A DNA stretch of 64,000 nucleotides, from assembly GCA_963829955.1 (NCBI GenBank), contig CAWHKS010000013.1, forward strand, positions 1-64,000, in the 5' to 3' direction. Origin of the DNA: DASTFY01 sp963829955 (GTDB lineage: Bacteria > Actinomycetota > Acidimicrobiia > Acidimicrobiales > Ilumatobacteraceae). This document shows, piece after piece, positions 16,401 through 28,100 of this stretch; position 1 is the first letter of the stretch, and every line of letters starts with the position of its first letter. The notes under the pieces are model-generated. The model saw only the letters and a list, made by a program, of their open reading frames with translations. It had not been told where the DNA came from and made no database searches. A program made the translations under genes and the position numbers.

Positions 16401-16773
16401 GATCACCAATGTCCGCTACATGGTCGACGACGTCGACGCGTCGATCGCCTTCTACACCGAGGTGCTCGGCTTCGAGCTCCTGACGAGCGCGGCACCGGCG
16501 TTCGCCGATGTCAAGCGGGGCAATCTCCGCCTCCTGCTGTCTGGGCCAAAGAGCTCGGCGGGCCGGCCGATGCCGGACGGTGCAACGCCCGGACCGGGGG
16601 GCTGGAACCGGATCCACCTCGTCGTCGACGACATCGAAACCGAGATCGGTCGTTTGCGAGACGCCGGTGCCTCGTTCCGCAACGATGTCGTGGTGGGGCC
16701 GGGCGGGAAGCAGATCCTGTTGCAGGACCCGTCGGGCAACGTCGTGGAGCTGTTTCAGCCCGCTGCTCGCTGA
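16387..16773 (+). CDS. VOC-family (glyoxalase-like) protein
   Basis: 128 residues, single VOC domain: VRYMVDDVDASIAFYTEVLG, NRIHLVVDDIETEIGRLRDA and QILLQDPSGNVVELFQP, with the expected metal-site positions partly present. It overlaps the ArsR-phosphatase gene by 14 bp, so the two are probably one operon. A role in removing a toxic small molecule together with the upstream phosphatase is inference. Confidence 0.8.
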   Translation: MPNDEITNVRYMVDDVDASIAFYTEVLGFELLTSAAPAFADVKRGNLRLLLSGPKSSAGRPMPDGATPGPGGWNRIHLVVDDIETEIGRLRDAGASFRNDVVVGPGGKQILLQDPSGNVVELFQPAAR

Positions 16774-16824
16774 TCGCCCGGACGCTGGACGACACCGGCC
16801 GGTCGCCGCGTTCAGGGGAACCCG

Positions 16825-18080
16825 ATGACCGGTCTCCCGGATCCTGCACGGTCGAGTCCGCTCGAACGTCGGCTGGGTCTGGCCGACGCGGTGACGGTCG
16901 GCGCCGGGTCGATGATCGGCGCCGGCGTGTTCAGCGCATGGGGCCCAGCGGCAGACGCGGCAGGGACCGGCCTCCTCATCGGCCTCGCGGTCGCAGCGGG
17001 CGTCGCGTTCTGCAACGCCACGTCCTCGGCCCAACTGGCCGCCGTGCACCCGGAGTCCGGGGGAACCTACGTGTACGCCCGCCGGCAGCTCGGACCGTTC
17101 TGGGGGCACCTCGCGGGATGGGGCTTCGTGGTCGGCAAGATCGCGTCCTGTGTCGCCATCGCGCTCACCGCGGGTACGTACCTGTGGCCGAGCCAGGGGC
17201 GAGTCGTCGGCGTCGCCGCGGTCGGTGCAGTGGCCGTCGTCAACATCGGCGGCCTGACCCGCACCGTCCTCGTCACCAAGTGCCTGCTCGCTGTCGCTCT
17301 GGTGGCGCTGGCCGCAGTGGTGACCGCCGGCTGGTCGAGCCCGTCGACTTCGCTCGCGCGCGTCATCCCGATCGACACGTCACCGGCAGGTGTCCTGCGC
17401 GGGGCCGGGTTCCTCTTCTTCGCATTCGCCGGCTACGCCCGGATCGCCACCCTCGGCGAAGAGGTGCGCGACCCCGACACGACCATCCCCAAGGCGATTC
17501 CCCGCGCTCTCGCCGGCGTCCTCGTGATCTACACCGTCGTGGGCGTCACACTGCTCGCGACGGTACCCATCGACGCGGTCGCGGCGAGCGACGCACCACT
17601 CAACCTCGTGGTCAGCGCCTCGCGATTCGAGCGGCTCATGCCGATCGTGAGGATCGGCGCCGGTATTGCCGCGCTCGGCGTCCTCCTCAATCTCGTGCCA
17701 GGCATTTCCCGCACCGTCCTCGCGATGGCTCGGCGAAGCGAACTCCCGAGCTGGCTGTCGACCATCGACGAACGCCGCTCACTCCCCGTACGCGCCGAGG
17801 CCATCGTGACCGCCGTAGTGATAGCGCTCACCGCGACGCTGGACCTCCGCGGCGCGATCGGTTTCTCCGGCGTCACGATCCTCACCTACTACGCGATCAC
17901 CAACGCCGCCTGCCTGACCCTGTCGCGGGCACAACGACGGTGGCCCCGCTGGTTGGGCGTGGTCGGCCTCGCCGGTTGCGGCACCCTCGCCATCCTGCTC
18001 CCCGTCGCTGCGATCATCACCGGCGCCGCCGTCCTCGTCGCCGGCATCGCCATCCGCCGACTGGCTGCGACGAGTCGTCG

Positions 18081-18096
<16 letters not shown>
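16825..18096 (+). CDS. APC-superfamily amino acid permease
   Basis: 423 residues with 11-12 predicted membrane helices. LADAVTVGAGSMIGAGVFSA is the TM1 G-S-x-I-G-x-G-x-F motif that binds the substrate carboxyl group. GFLFFAFAGYARIATLGEEV is the TM6 unwound segment with the conserved GEE. It is probably an amino acid or polyamine/H+ symporter. AGGGGAA precedes the ATG. Its 3' end overlaps the convergent UvrA-like gene by 16 bp. Confidence 0.85.
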
Positions 18097-20474
<2,378 letters not shown>

Positions 20475-20482
20475 CGATCGGT

Positions 20483-20893
20483 TCAGCGCACCTCGAAGAT
20501 GCGGATCATGTTGCCGGCGGGATCCCGGAAGGCACAGTCGCGAACGCCCCACGGCTGGTCGGTCGGCTCCTGCACCACCTCGGCTTCACGTGACTGCAGC
20601 TGCTCGAAGGTGCCGTCGAGATCGGGCGTGGCCAGGTTGACACTGGCGTAGGTGCCCTTGGCCATCATCTCGGCGATGGTGCGACGCTCGTCCTCGGTGA
20701 TGCCCGGGTCGGCGCCCGGCGGGTGCAGGACGATGGAGGTGCCGGGCTGGTTCGGAGGGCCGACCGTGATCCAGTGCATGCCCTGGTACTCGACGTCGTT
20801 GCGGACCTCGAAGCCGAGGGTGTCCCGATAGAAGGCCAGCGAGGCGTCCGGGTCGTCGTGCGGGAGGAAGGTCTGGTGAATGGTGATGTCCAT
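20483..20893 (-). CDS. VOC-family (glyoxalase/bleomycin-resistance-like) protein
   Basis: 136 residues: HDDPDASLAFYRDTLGFEVR, WITVGPPNQPGTSIVLHPPG, and the C-terminal WGVRDCAFRDPAGNMIRIFE, which holds the usual metal ligand region. An ATG nine bases upstream would overlap the AraC stop as ATGA; the ATG at 20893 matches the start of family homology. Its place between AraC and UvrA-like genes suggests drug sequestration or modification. Confidence 0.85.
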   Translation of the reverse strand: MDITIHQTFLPHDDPDASLAFYRDTLGFEVRNDVEYQGMHWITVGPPNQPGTSIVLHPPGADPGITEDERRTIAEMMAKGTYASVNLATPDLDGTFEQLQSREAEVVQEPTDQPWGVRDCAFRDPAGNMIRIFEVR

Positions 20894-20898
20894 GGAGA

Positions 20899-21348
<450 letters not shown>

Positions 21349-21378
21349 CTGCGCGATCGTGCCACGTCGCCCGTGGAC

Positions 21379-21616
21379 CGCCCTACTCGTGCTCCGCCAG
21401 CGCACGGTCCACGCGTCCTAGCAGCCGCAGCAGTTCCGGGATGATCAGCGCCTCGATGCTGAAGTGACTGTGGGACTCGAGGAGCACGAGCTCGGCGCCG
21501 GCTGCCTGGCCCCACCATGGCTCCAGAGCAGCGGGCTACCGTCGGGATCACCGAACGTGGCGACGCCGATGGTTCGACCGTCGTCCGCGTGATGCGTGCG
21601 TTCGTCAAGGCTTCAC
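21379..21616 (-). pseudogene. Internally deleted alpha/beta hydrolase remnant
   Basis: One frame gives an alpha/beta hydrolase N-terminus (DDGRTIGVATFGDPDGSPLL then WSHGG). Directly after it another frame gives a C-terminus (AELVLLESHSHFSIEALIIP, ending RALAEHE and stop) containing the catalytic-His region. The middle two thirds, with the nucleophile, are absent. An internal deletion explains this better than a point frameshift. Confidence 0.55.
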
Positions 21617-22854
21617 TGGTGAGCTTGACGGTCCAGGAAGGCCGCCAGGTCGGCGGCGAGGTCGTGGGCGTCGTCGCACGCGCCGTCGATGAAGCTGGAC
21701 TTGCGTCGACGCAGGAAGGGAGCGCCGATCAGGTACATCCCTGGCGAGTCGACGACACCGCCGTCGTGGCGCACCAGCCCCTTGGCGTCGAGGACCGGCA
21801 CGTCGAGCCACGAGTAGTCAGGTCGGAAGCCGGTCGCCCAGATGATGGTCTTGACCGCCCCGCTGGTCAGATCCAAGCCGAGCATCGGCTTCTCGGGCAC
21901 GGACGTCGGCGCGAACCGGTGCGGCGGCGGTACCACGTCGTCCATTCCGTTGGCCGTCGCCCAGTCGTCCAGGGTGTCCAGCAGGCGGTTGAGCTTGAGA
22001 TCCGCGAGCTCGCACTTGTTCCGCAGTGACCCGGAGAACTGCGCGCCACCGTCGCGGACGCCGGCGAGCCGGCCGGCCAACGTCACGCCGATGCTCGTCA
22101 GCGCGTTCAGGTCGAAGTTGGCGCGTTCCGGCGAACCTGCCAACTGCATCGACGGCACACGGCGCGCTCGCACGATGTCGTCGACCTCGTCGTAGCGCTC
22201 GCCGAGCACACCCGCGGCCTCCATCCACCAATGGATGTCCCGACCCCGGTAGTCGCGGGGACCTCGCACGTGCTCCCCCACCGCCAACGTCACCGGACGG
22301 CCGGAGCGATGGATCTCCTGGGCGATCTGCACTCCCGTGGCCGACGCGCCGACGACCATCACCCCGCCCTCGGCGAGCGCCTCCGGGTTCCGGTACGCCA
22401 TCGGCGTGAGCGTCAGGATCGCCTCCGGCACCGCGGCAGCGAGCGCGGGCACCCGTGGCACGTTGAACGCGCCCGTGGCCAGCACGACGGTCCGGCACTG
22501 CCACTCGTCGTTGTCGGTCGTGACGCGATAGCCGTCGTCGGTGCGGCGGACGGAGGTGACGGTCGTGCCGGTGCGCACGGGGGCCGCGATGTGCTTCGCG
22601 TAGCCGGTGATGAAGTCCACGACCTCCGACATCGTCATGTACCCGTCAGGGTCGTCGCCCTGGTAGGAGTGGCCGGGCAACCGGCACTGCCAGTTGGGCG
22701 TGAGCAGGCGGAGGGAATCCCACCGCTCCGTGCGCCACGAGTTGGCGACCTCGCTGCGCTCGAGGACGACGTGGTCGATCGACCGCTCGGACAAGCAGCG
22801 GCTCATGGCGAGGCCGCCATGGCCGGCCCCGATGATGACGGTCGTAGTACGCAC
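21613..22854 (-). CDS. FAD/NAD(P)-dependent flavoprotein monooxygenase
   Basis: About 413 residues. Two dinucleotide motifs are present: TTVIIGAGHGGLAMSRCLSE at the N-terminus (FAD) and MVVGASATGVQIA at about the middle (NADPH). LATGAF and IIWATGFRPDYSWLDVPVLD are the linking sequences of group B monooxygenases/'K+ transport' flavoproteins. These enzymes oxygenate ketones, amines or sulfides, and the substrate is unknown. GTG at 22854 puts the FAD motif at the usual distance from the start. It follows the OsmC gene by 28 bp, suggesting a shared transcript. Confidence 0.85.
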   Translation of the reverse strand: MRTTTVIIGAGHGGLAMSRCLSERSIDHVVLERSEVANSWRTERWDSLRLLTPNWQCRLPGHSYQGDDPDGYMTMSEVVDFITGYAKHIAAPVRTGTTVTSVRRTDDGYRVTTDNDEWQCRTVVLATGAFNVPRVPALAAAVPEAILTLTPMAYRNPEALAEGGVMVVGASATGVQIAQEIHRSGRPVTLAVGEHVRGPRDYRGRDIHWWMEAAGVLGERYDEVDDIVRARRVPSMQLAGSPERANFDLNALTSIGVTLAGRLAGVRDGGAQFSGSLRNKCELADLKLNRLLDTLDDWATANGMDDVVPPPHRFAPTSVPEKPMLGLDLTSGAVKTIIWATGFRPDYSWLDVPVLDAKGLVRHDGGVVDSPGMYLIGAPFLRRRKSSFIDGACDDAHDLAADLAAFLDRQAHQ

Positions 22855-22882
22855 GGCGGACGCCCGTGGCCGTGCGACGTGG

Positions 22883-23443
22883 CTACTTGACTTCGACCTG
22901 CACGTCGGTCGGGTTGGTGATGATGTCGTACACGGCCGAGCGCTTCTGCGACTGCGCGACGAGCGCCTGGATCTCAGCCGGCGTCGCGTCGGCATCGATG
23001 TCGTACGTCACCTTGATGCCGCTGAAGCCGTTGCGGACGTCACTGTCCACGCCCAGGATGCCCCGCACGTCCATGCCACCCTCGATGGTCGCGGAGACCT
23101 TGCGCAACTGGATGTCACGGTTCTGAGCGACCGCGGCGACACCTGCCGTAAGGCAACCGGCGAGGCCCACGAGGATGTACTCGACCGGGGTGGCACCGTT
23201 GTCCTCGGAGGCGAAGATCTCCGGGTGATCGACGTCGAACGAGTACTTCGTGCGGTGTTGCTGCTCCTCGCCGAGGCCGAAGAAACCCTCCACCTCGTTG
23301 TTGCTGTGCGTACCGTTCTGCCACTCGCAGGTGGCGCGCCACATGAACTGGGCGGCTTCGGGCGCTCCTCCGAGCGCTTCCCTGGCGTCCAGCAGGGCCT
23401 GCACGTTGACGCCATTGTTGACGGGGGTTTCCGTAGCGGACAT
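22883..23443 (-). CDS. OsmC-family protein
   Basis: 186 residues with the OsmC fold: FMWRATCEWQNGTHSNNEVE, TPVEYILVGLAGCLTAGVAA (one peroxidatic-type Cys) and VRNGFSGIKVTYDIDADATP. The C-terminal second Cys of classical OsmC is replaced by SAVYDIITNP, as in a large subgroup without proven peroxidase activity. GGGAG lies before the ATG. It is followed by the flavoprotein gene; joint handling of an oxidised thiol or peroxide is inference. Confidence 0.8.
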   Translation of the reverse strand: MSATETPVNNGVNVQALLDAREALGGAPEAAQFMWRATCEWQNGTHSNNEVEGFFGLGEEQQHRTKYSFDVDHPEIFASEDNGATPVEYILVGLAGCLTAGVAAVAQNRDIQLRKVSATIEGGMDVRGILGVDSDVRNGFSGIKVTYDIDADATPAEIQALVAQSQKRSAVYDIITNPTDVQVEVK

Positions 23444-23521
23444 TCGATCTACTCCCTTACAGGGGCATGCCGAGAGGGCGATCCCCTCGGGGCCCGGCAC
23501 CGGCGCCAGTCCACCGTCCCC

Positions 23522-23537
23522 CAGACTCGTCTGTCAA
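23522..23537 (-). promoter_or_regulatory. Promoter-operator candidate for OsmC/flavoprotein operon
   Basis: The dyad CAGAC-TC-GTCTG (23522-23533) overlaps a minus-strand TTGACA (23537-23532). The -10 region is weak (GTGGAC after 17 bp). A stem-loop (CCGAGAGGG/CCCCTCGG, 23470-23490) lies in the presumed leader. Confidence 0.35.
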
Positions 23538-23704
23538 GGGGATTGCCAGGCCCCGTCGGGGGATGGGCCGAGCATCGGCCCGACGCGAACCTCGATGCGT
23601 TGGTCCACGGCGTCATTGTCCCCCCGTGACGTCACCGATCAGGTCGTACCTGCACTTCTGGCGGCGGGGCGGATGTCGACCTGAGCGCGCTCGATTGCCG
23701 CAGT

Positions 23705-25003
23705 TCATCGTGCCGCGGCCGCCAGGTCGTGAATCTTCTGCACCACCGTGCCCAGGTCCGCCAGGCTTGCGACCTCGTCGCTGTTCACGTTCAACACGAC
23801 TGAGATGCCGTCCGTGTACCGGAGGATGTAGGTGAGGGTGCCGAGTACGCCGGGGACGCGGCCGAACGCTGTGGGTTCAATGCCATCGTCGACCTCGGTA
23901 CATGGGCAGTAGCCGTTGAACGGGACCCCGGCGCCGGCGTGGTACTGGATCCCGGAGTTGTCGGTGGTTTCGGGGGCGTAGCGATTCGGTGCGGGGGTTC
24001 GATCCGTAGTGAACAGCCCGCCCGTCGCCCAGATCTCGAGCAGGTCGAGCAGGTCAGTCGGTGTCGACGCGGTCGAGGTGGTTGCCTGGTTCCAGGTGAG
24101 GAATGAGGTCCCGTCGAAGTCGGACGTGGCTGTCGGCGTCCCGTTGAAGGGAAACACTCCGGCGCGATAGCCGTTGGGGATCTTGGAACCGTTGAGAACT
24201 CCGGTGTCGTCGAGGCCTGCGGGGCGCGACACCCGGTCTCGGACCAGGTCGGTCAGGGGTTGACCGACGATCGTTTCGACGATGAGGCCGAGCACCATCT
24301 CGTTGTTCCCGGCGTCGCTGGTGCGCGTGCCCGGCTCGCCGGCGACGGTCATCACCGTGGCTCGCAGGTCGACCGCCTGTTGCAGCGACCACGCTCGCCC
24401 GAGATCACTGACGACGGGGTCGGGGTCGAGTGCGCCGTAGTCGCCCCAGCCGGTCGTGTCGTCGAGCAGCATCTGCACCGTGACCCGGTCGGCGTTGGGC
24501 ATCGTGGGAGCCCAGTGGTCGACGGTCAGGGTCGGGTCGAGCCTGCCTTCGTCGACGAGTTGGAAGGCGACCGTTCTGACGAGACTCTCGGTGAGACTGC
24601 CGACGGGAAACGGCGCATCGGCTTCGGCTGGGGTGCCATCGACGTTCTCGCCGACAGCCACGAGAATGTCCTCGTGAGCCGGGATGCGAACGGCAGCGAC
24701 GGCTGCCGTCGGCGGGATGTCGACGCCGTTGGCGTCCCAGCGAAGAGACCCAGGTTCGATGGCGTCGGTGAGCATGGCCCCGATCTGCGTGGCAAGCCGG
24801 TCGGCCTTCGGGATGGTCGTCGGGGACGGTTCCGTGGCGGGTGGTCCTGTCGTGTCGGTGATGCCGACACTGGTCGCCGGCGCAACCGACAATGTGGTCG
24901 TGTCGGCAGCGGTGCTTTCGTCGGCTGAGCCGCACGCCGCCACCGTGAGGGTGATCGCGGCGATCGCGGCAACTGCGCCGACCGGGGTTCGGCTGATGTT
25001 CAC
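23705..25003 (-). CDS. Lipoprotein with degenerate beta-lactamase/PBP-like fold
   Basis: 432 residues. A signal peptide ends in the lipobox TVAACG, then a 45-residue Thr/Ser/Pro linker, then a serine beta-lactamase/DD-peptidase-like domain. The usual S-x-x-K is Ser136-Leu-Thr-Glu139, so the general-base Lys is replaced. The Y-x-N region reads TSDAGNNEMVLGLI, having lost the Tyr. The H/K-T-G region reads GRVPGVLG. All three catalytic motifs are broken, so the domain is probably a binding protein on the outer face of the membrane. Extra cysteines occur (GYCPC). It is divergent from the large kinase-STAND protein across a repeat-rich promoter. Confidence 0.75.
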   Translation of the reverse strand: MNISRTPVGAVAAIAAITLTVAACGSADESTAADTTTLSVAPATSVGITDTTGPPATEPSPTTIPKADRLATQIGAMLTDAIEPGSLRWDANGVDIPPTAAVAAVRIPAHEDILVAVGENVDGTPAEADAPFPVGSLTESLVRTVAFQLVDEGRLDPTLTVDHWAPTMPNADRVTVQMLLDDTTGWGDYGALDPDPVVSDLGRAWSLQQAVDLRATVMTVAGEPGTRTSDAGNNEMVLGLIVETIVGQPLTDLVRDRVSRPAGLDDTGVLNGSKIPNGYRAGVFPFNGTPTATSDFDGTSFLTWNQATTSTASTPTDLLDLLEIWATGGLFTTDRTPAPNRYAPETTDNSGIQYHAGAGVPFNGYCPCTEVDDGIEPTAFGRVPGVLGTLTYILRYTDGISVVLNVNSDEVASLADLGTVVQKIHDLAAAAR

Positions 25004-25041
25004 AATGGGCTCCTTGGTGGCTTCCCCGGCGCAGCTCGCCG

Positions 25042-25110
25042 GTTGCGGCCATCACGCCACCTCCTGGTTGCAGCGCGGCAACAGCGGGAGCGTTGTTGCA
25101 GATCTGCAAC
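25042..25110. promoter_or_regulatory. Tandem GTTGC-N6-GCAAC operators
   Basis: Two 16-bp dyads of the same form occur: GTTGC-AGCGCG-GCAAC (25067-25082) and GTTGC-AGATCT-GCAAC (25095-25110, a perfect 16-bp palindrome). Their centres are 28 bp apart. A single GTTGC lies at 25042-25046. They fill the gap between the divergent lipoprotein and the large SARP-kinase gene, and are the obvious candidate sites for its DNA-binding domain. Confidence 0.65.
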
Positions 25111-25166
25111 CGGCTTCCGGCCTGATGGCGCCTAAGTTGTGACAGAGCCGGGGAGGGACGGTCGGG

Positions 25167-28100
25167 ATGCGCATCAGGGTCCTCGGCCCGGTCGAGGCGG
25201 AGCGTGACGGGGTGCCGGTCAACGTGGGCGGCCCGCAGCAGCGGCGGCTGCTCGCGCTCCTCGTGCTCCAGCGAGGCCATGCGGTGTCGACCGAGCGACT
25301 GGTCGATGCACTCTGGCCGGAGGGCGACGCGCCCGATGGAGCGGCGCGGTCGATGCGCACCTACCTCTCCCGCCTGCGCACTGCCTTGCCCGACTGCTCG
25401 ATCACGACGCGCCCCGCCGGCTACATCCTCGACGTCAACGGCTCGGTGCTCGACATCGACGAGTTCGACGGCCTGCTCACTCAGGCCGAGGCGTCGGTCC
25501 CGGACCGGGCCCTGGACCTCTACGACGAGGCGTTGCGCCTGTGGCGTGGTGATCCTTTCGGCGAGTTCGCCGGGGAATGGTGGGCGCTGCCCGAGACGGC
25601 TCGCCTCAGGGAGCGCCGGATCGTGGCCGACCTGGGCCGTGCGGAGGCTCGCATCGCCATGGGCCACCACGATCGGGCCATCCCCGATCTCGAACGACTG
25701 GTGGTGGAGCACCCGCTCGACGAGCGACCGGTGACGCTTCTGGTGCAGGCGCTGCAGGCGACAGGGAGGCAAGCGGCGTCGATGCGGGCCGCTCATGCCT
25801 TCCGCGTCCGCCTCGGCGAGGAGACGGGCCTGGAGCCGTCATCGGCCCTGGCTCGGCTGGAAGCCTCGGTCGCGGCCGGCTCCGATGCGGACACGGTGGC
25901 GATGGGCCGGCCCCTACGGGGCTACACGATCCACGAGGCCATCGGCGAAGGCGCCTACGGGCGGGTCTACGCCGCGACCCAGCCGGGGACGGAACGCCCG
26001 GTGGCGATCAAGGTGATCCGCCCCCAGCTCGCCGATTCGACCTCGTTCGTCGCCAACTTCGATGCGGAAGCCCGGTTGATCGCCCGTCTCGAGCATCCGC
26101 ACATCGTTCCGCTGTACGACTACTGGCGCGAGCCGGGCGGCGCCTACCTCGTGTTCCGGTTGCTCACCGGGGGCACGGCGCGCGAGTCGGTCATCAGCGG
26201 CGGACCATGGTCGCTGCCCCGTGTCTCCCGCCTCGTCGAGGAGATCGGTGGGGCACTCATCGCCGCCCACGCGGCCGGTGTGGCACACAACGACGTCAAG
26301 TCGTCCAACGTCCTGCTCGACGAGGCCGGGGTCGCCTACCTCGGTGACTTCGGCATCGCCGTCTCGGTGAGCAGCGTGTCCGACGAGCGGAACGCCGCGG
26401 AGGCCGGTGATGTCCGGGACTTCGGCTGGTTGATCTCGGAGCTGCTGACCGGAGTGCGGCCCCCGATCGACGGTTCACACCGCTCGGCTCCGAGCCGGCC
26501 CCGGCTCAACGGTGTGCCCACCGTCCTCGAACGGCTGGATCCGGTGCCCGAGGGACTCGACGCCGTGCTGCGGAGGGCGACGGAGGGCGGCTACGAGTCG
26601 GTGGCGGAGCTCGTTCTCGGCTGGCGGGCCGCGGTTGGCGGTGCCGATGGCACGCAGACCCCGCTGACGTCCAGTGAGCGTCGGGGCGTCGACTCTGCCC
26701 GCCGCGCCGCGGCGAGGCAACTCACACTGGCGACATCCGCGGGCGTCAACCCCTACCGTGGACTCCGCCCGTTCGACGAGGCCGACGCGGCGGGCTTCCA
26801 TGGCCGCCAGGTGGCCGTCGACGATCTGGTCGAGCTGGTCGGATCAAACCCGTTGGTGACCGTCGTCGGGTCGTCAGGCTCTGGAAAGAGCTCGGTCGTC
26901 CACGCCGGGCTCGTTCCCCGGTTGCGATCGGACGGCGACGCCGTGGTGACGATGACCCCCGGTGACGATCCTGTGGCGGCGATGCGCGTGGCGCTGAACG
27001 AGATGGCGACCGCGGCCGACATCGACGGATCGAACGATCCCGCCGACGTGCTGGCCGACATCAGCCGCCGGTTCGGACGCGCCGTGCTGGTGATCGACCA
27101 GTTCGAGGAGTGCTGGACGAGGACGCCCGCCGAGCGGCGAGACCGCTTCCTCGAGATCGTGGCGTCCTCCATCGACGCGCGGGCGGCCGACGTGCGCGTC
27201 GTCGCCACCGTGCGCGCCGACCTGCTTGACCGCCCCTTGGAGCATCCGATGATCGGCCAGCAGGTCGGCGCAGGGTCGTACGTGTTGTCGCCGCTGTCCC
27301 CGGCCGAGCTCGACGAGGCCATCGTGCAACCGGCGGCCCGTGTGGGAGTCACGTTCGAGGACGGCGTCGTCGCCGACCTCATTGCGGAAGCCGTGACCTA
27401 TCCGGGCTCACTGCCTCTCCTGCAGTTCACGCTGACCGAGCTGTACGACCGCCGCGTGGACGGCGTCATCGGCCACCACGCGCTGGCGGGCGTCGGGGGC
27501 ATGGCCGGCGCCATCGGCCGCCGCGCCGAGGAGGTGTACGCCGGTCTCGAAGAACCTCCGCAGGCCGGCGAGCTGTTCGCCCGCCTGGTGACACCCGGAC
27601 AGGGCTCTCCCGACACCCGCCGGCGGGCACGGCTGGGCGAGCTCAGTCCAGGGATGCGCACCGTCGCCGACGAGTTCGTCGCCGCCCGTCTGCTCGTCGC
27701 GGACCGTGATCCGGCGACGCGTGAGCCCACGATCGAGGTCGCCCACGAGGCGCTGCTCACCCGCTGGTCCCGGCTCGTCGCCTGGGTCGAGGAGGACCGT
27801 CGCTGGCTGGCACAGCTGCAACACCTCTCGGTCGCGGCGAAGGCCTGGGACGACTCGGGACGGGGCGACGCCGAGCTCTACCGCGGCGTCCGGCTGGAGG
27901 CCGCGATCGAGGCGCTCGACGTGGAACGGCGCACGGTGTCCGACCTGGAGCGGACGTTTGTCGAGGCGGGGCGACGCGCCCGCGACGCGGACGTCCTCGC
28001 GGCGAGACGAACGGCCAGCCGGCTGCGCCGGCGGCTCACGGCCGTCGCTGTCGCGCTCGTCGTCGCCCTCGTCGCCGGTGCCATCGCCCTCGTGCAGCGC

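Noticed and set aside
23470..23490. A riboswitch in the OsmC leader
   Set aside because: Only one imperfect stem-loop is visible, with no conserved riboswitch core.
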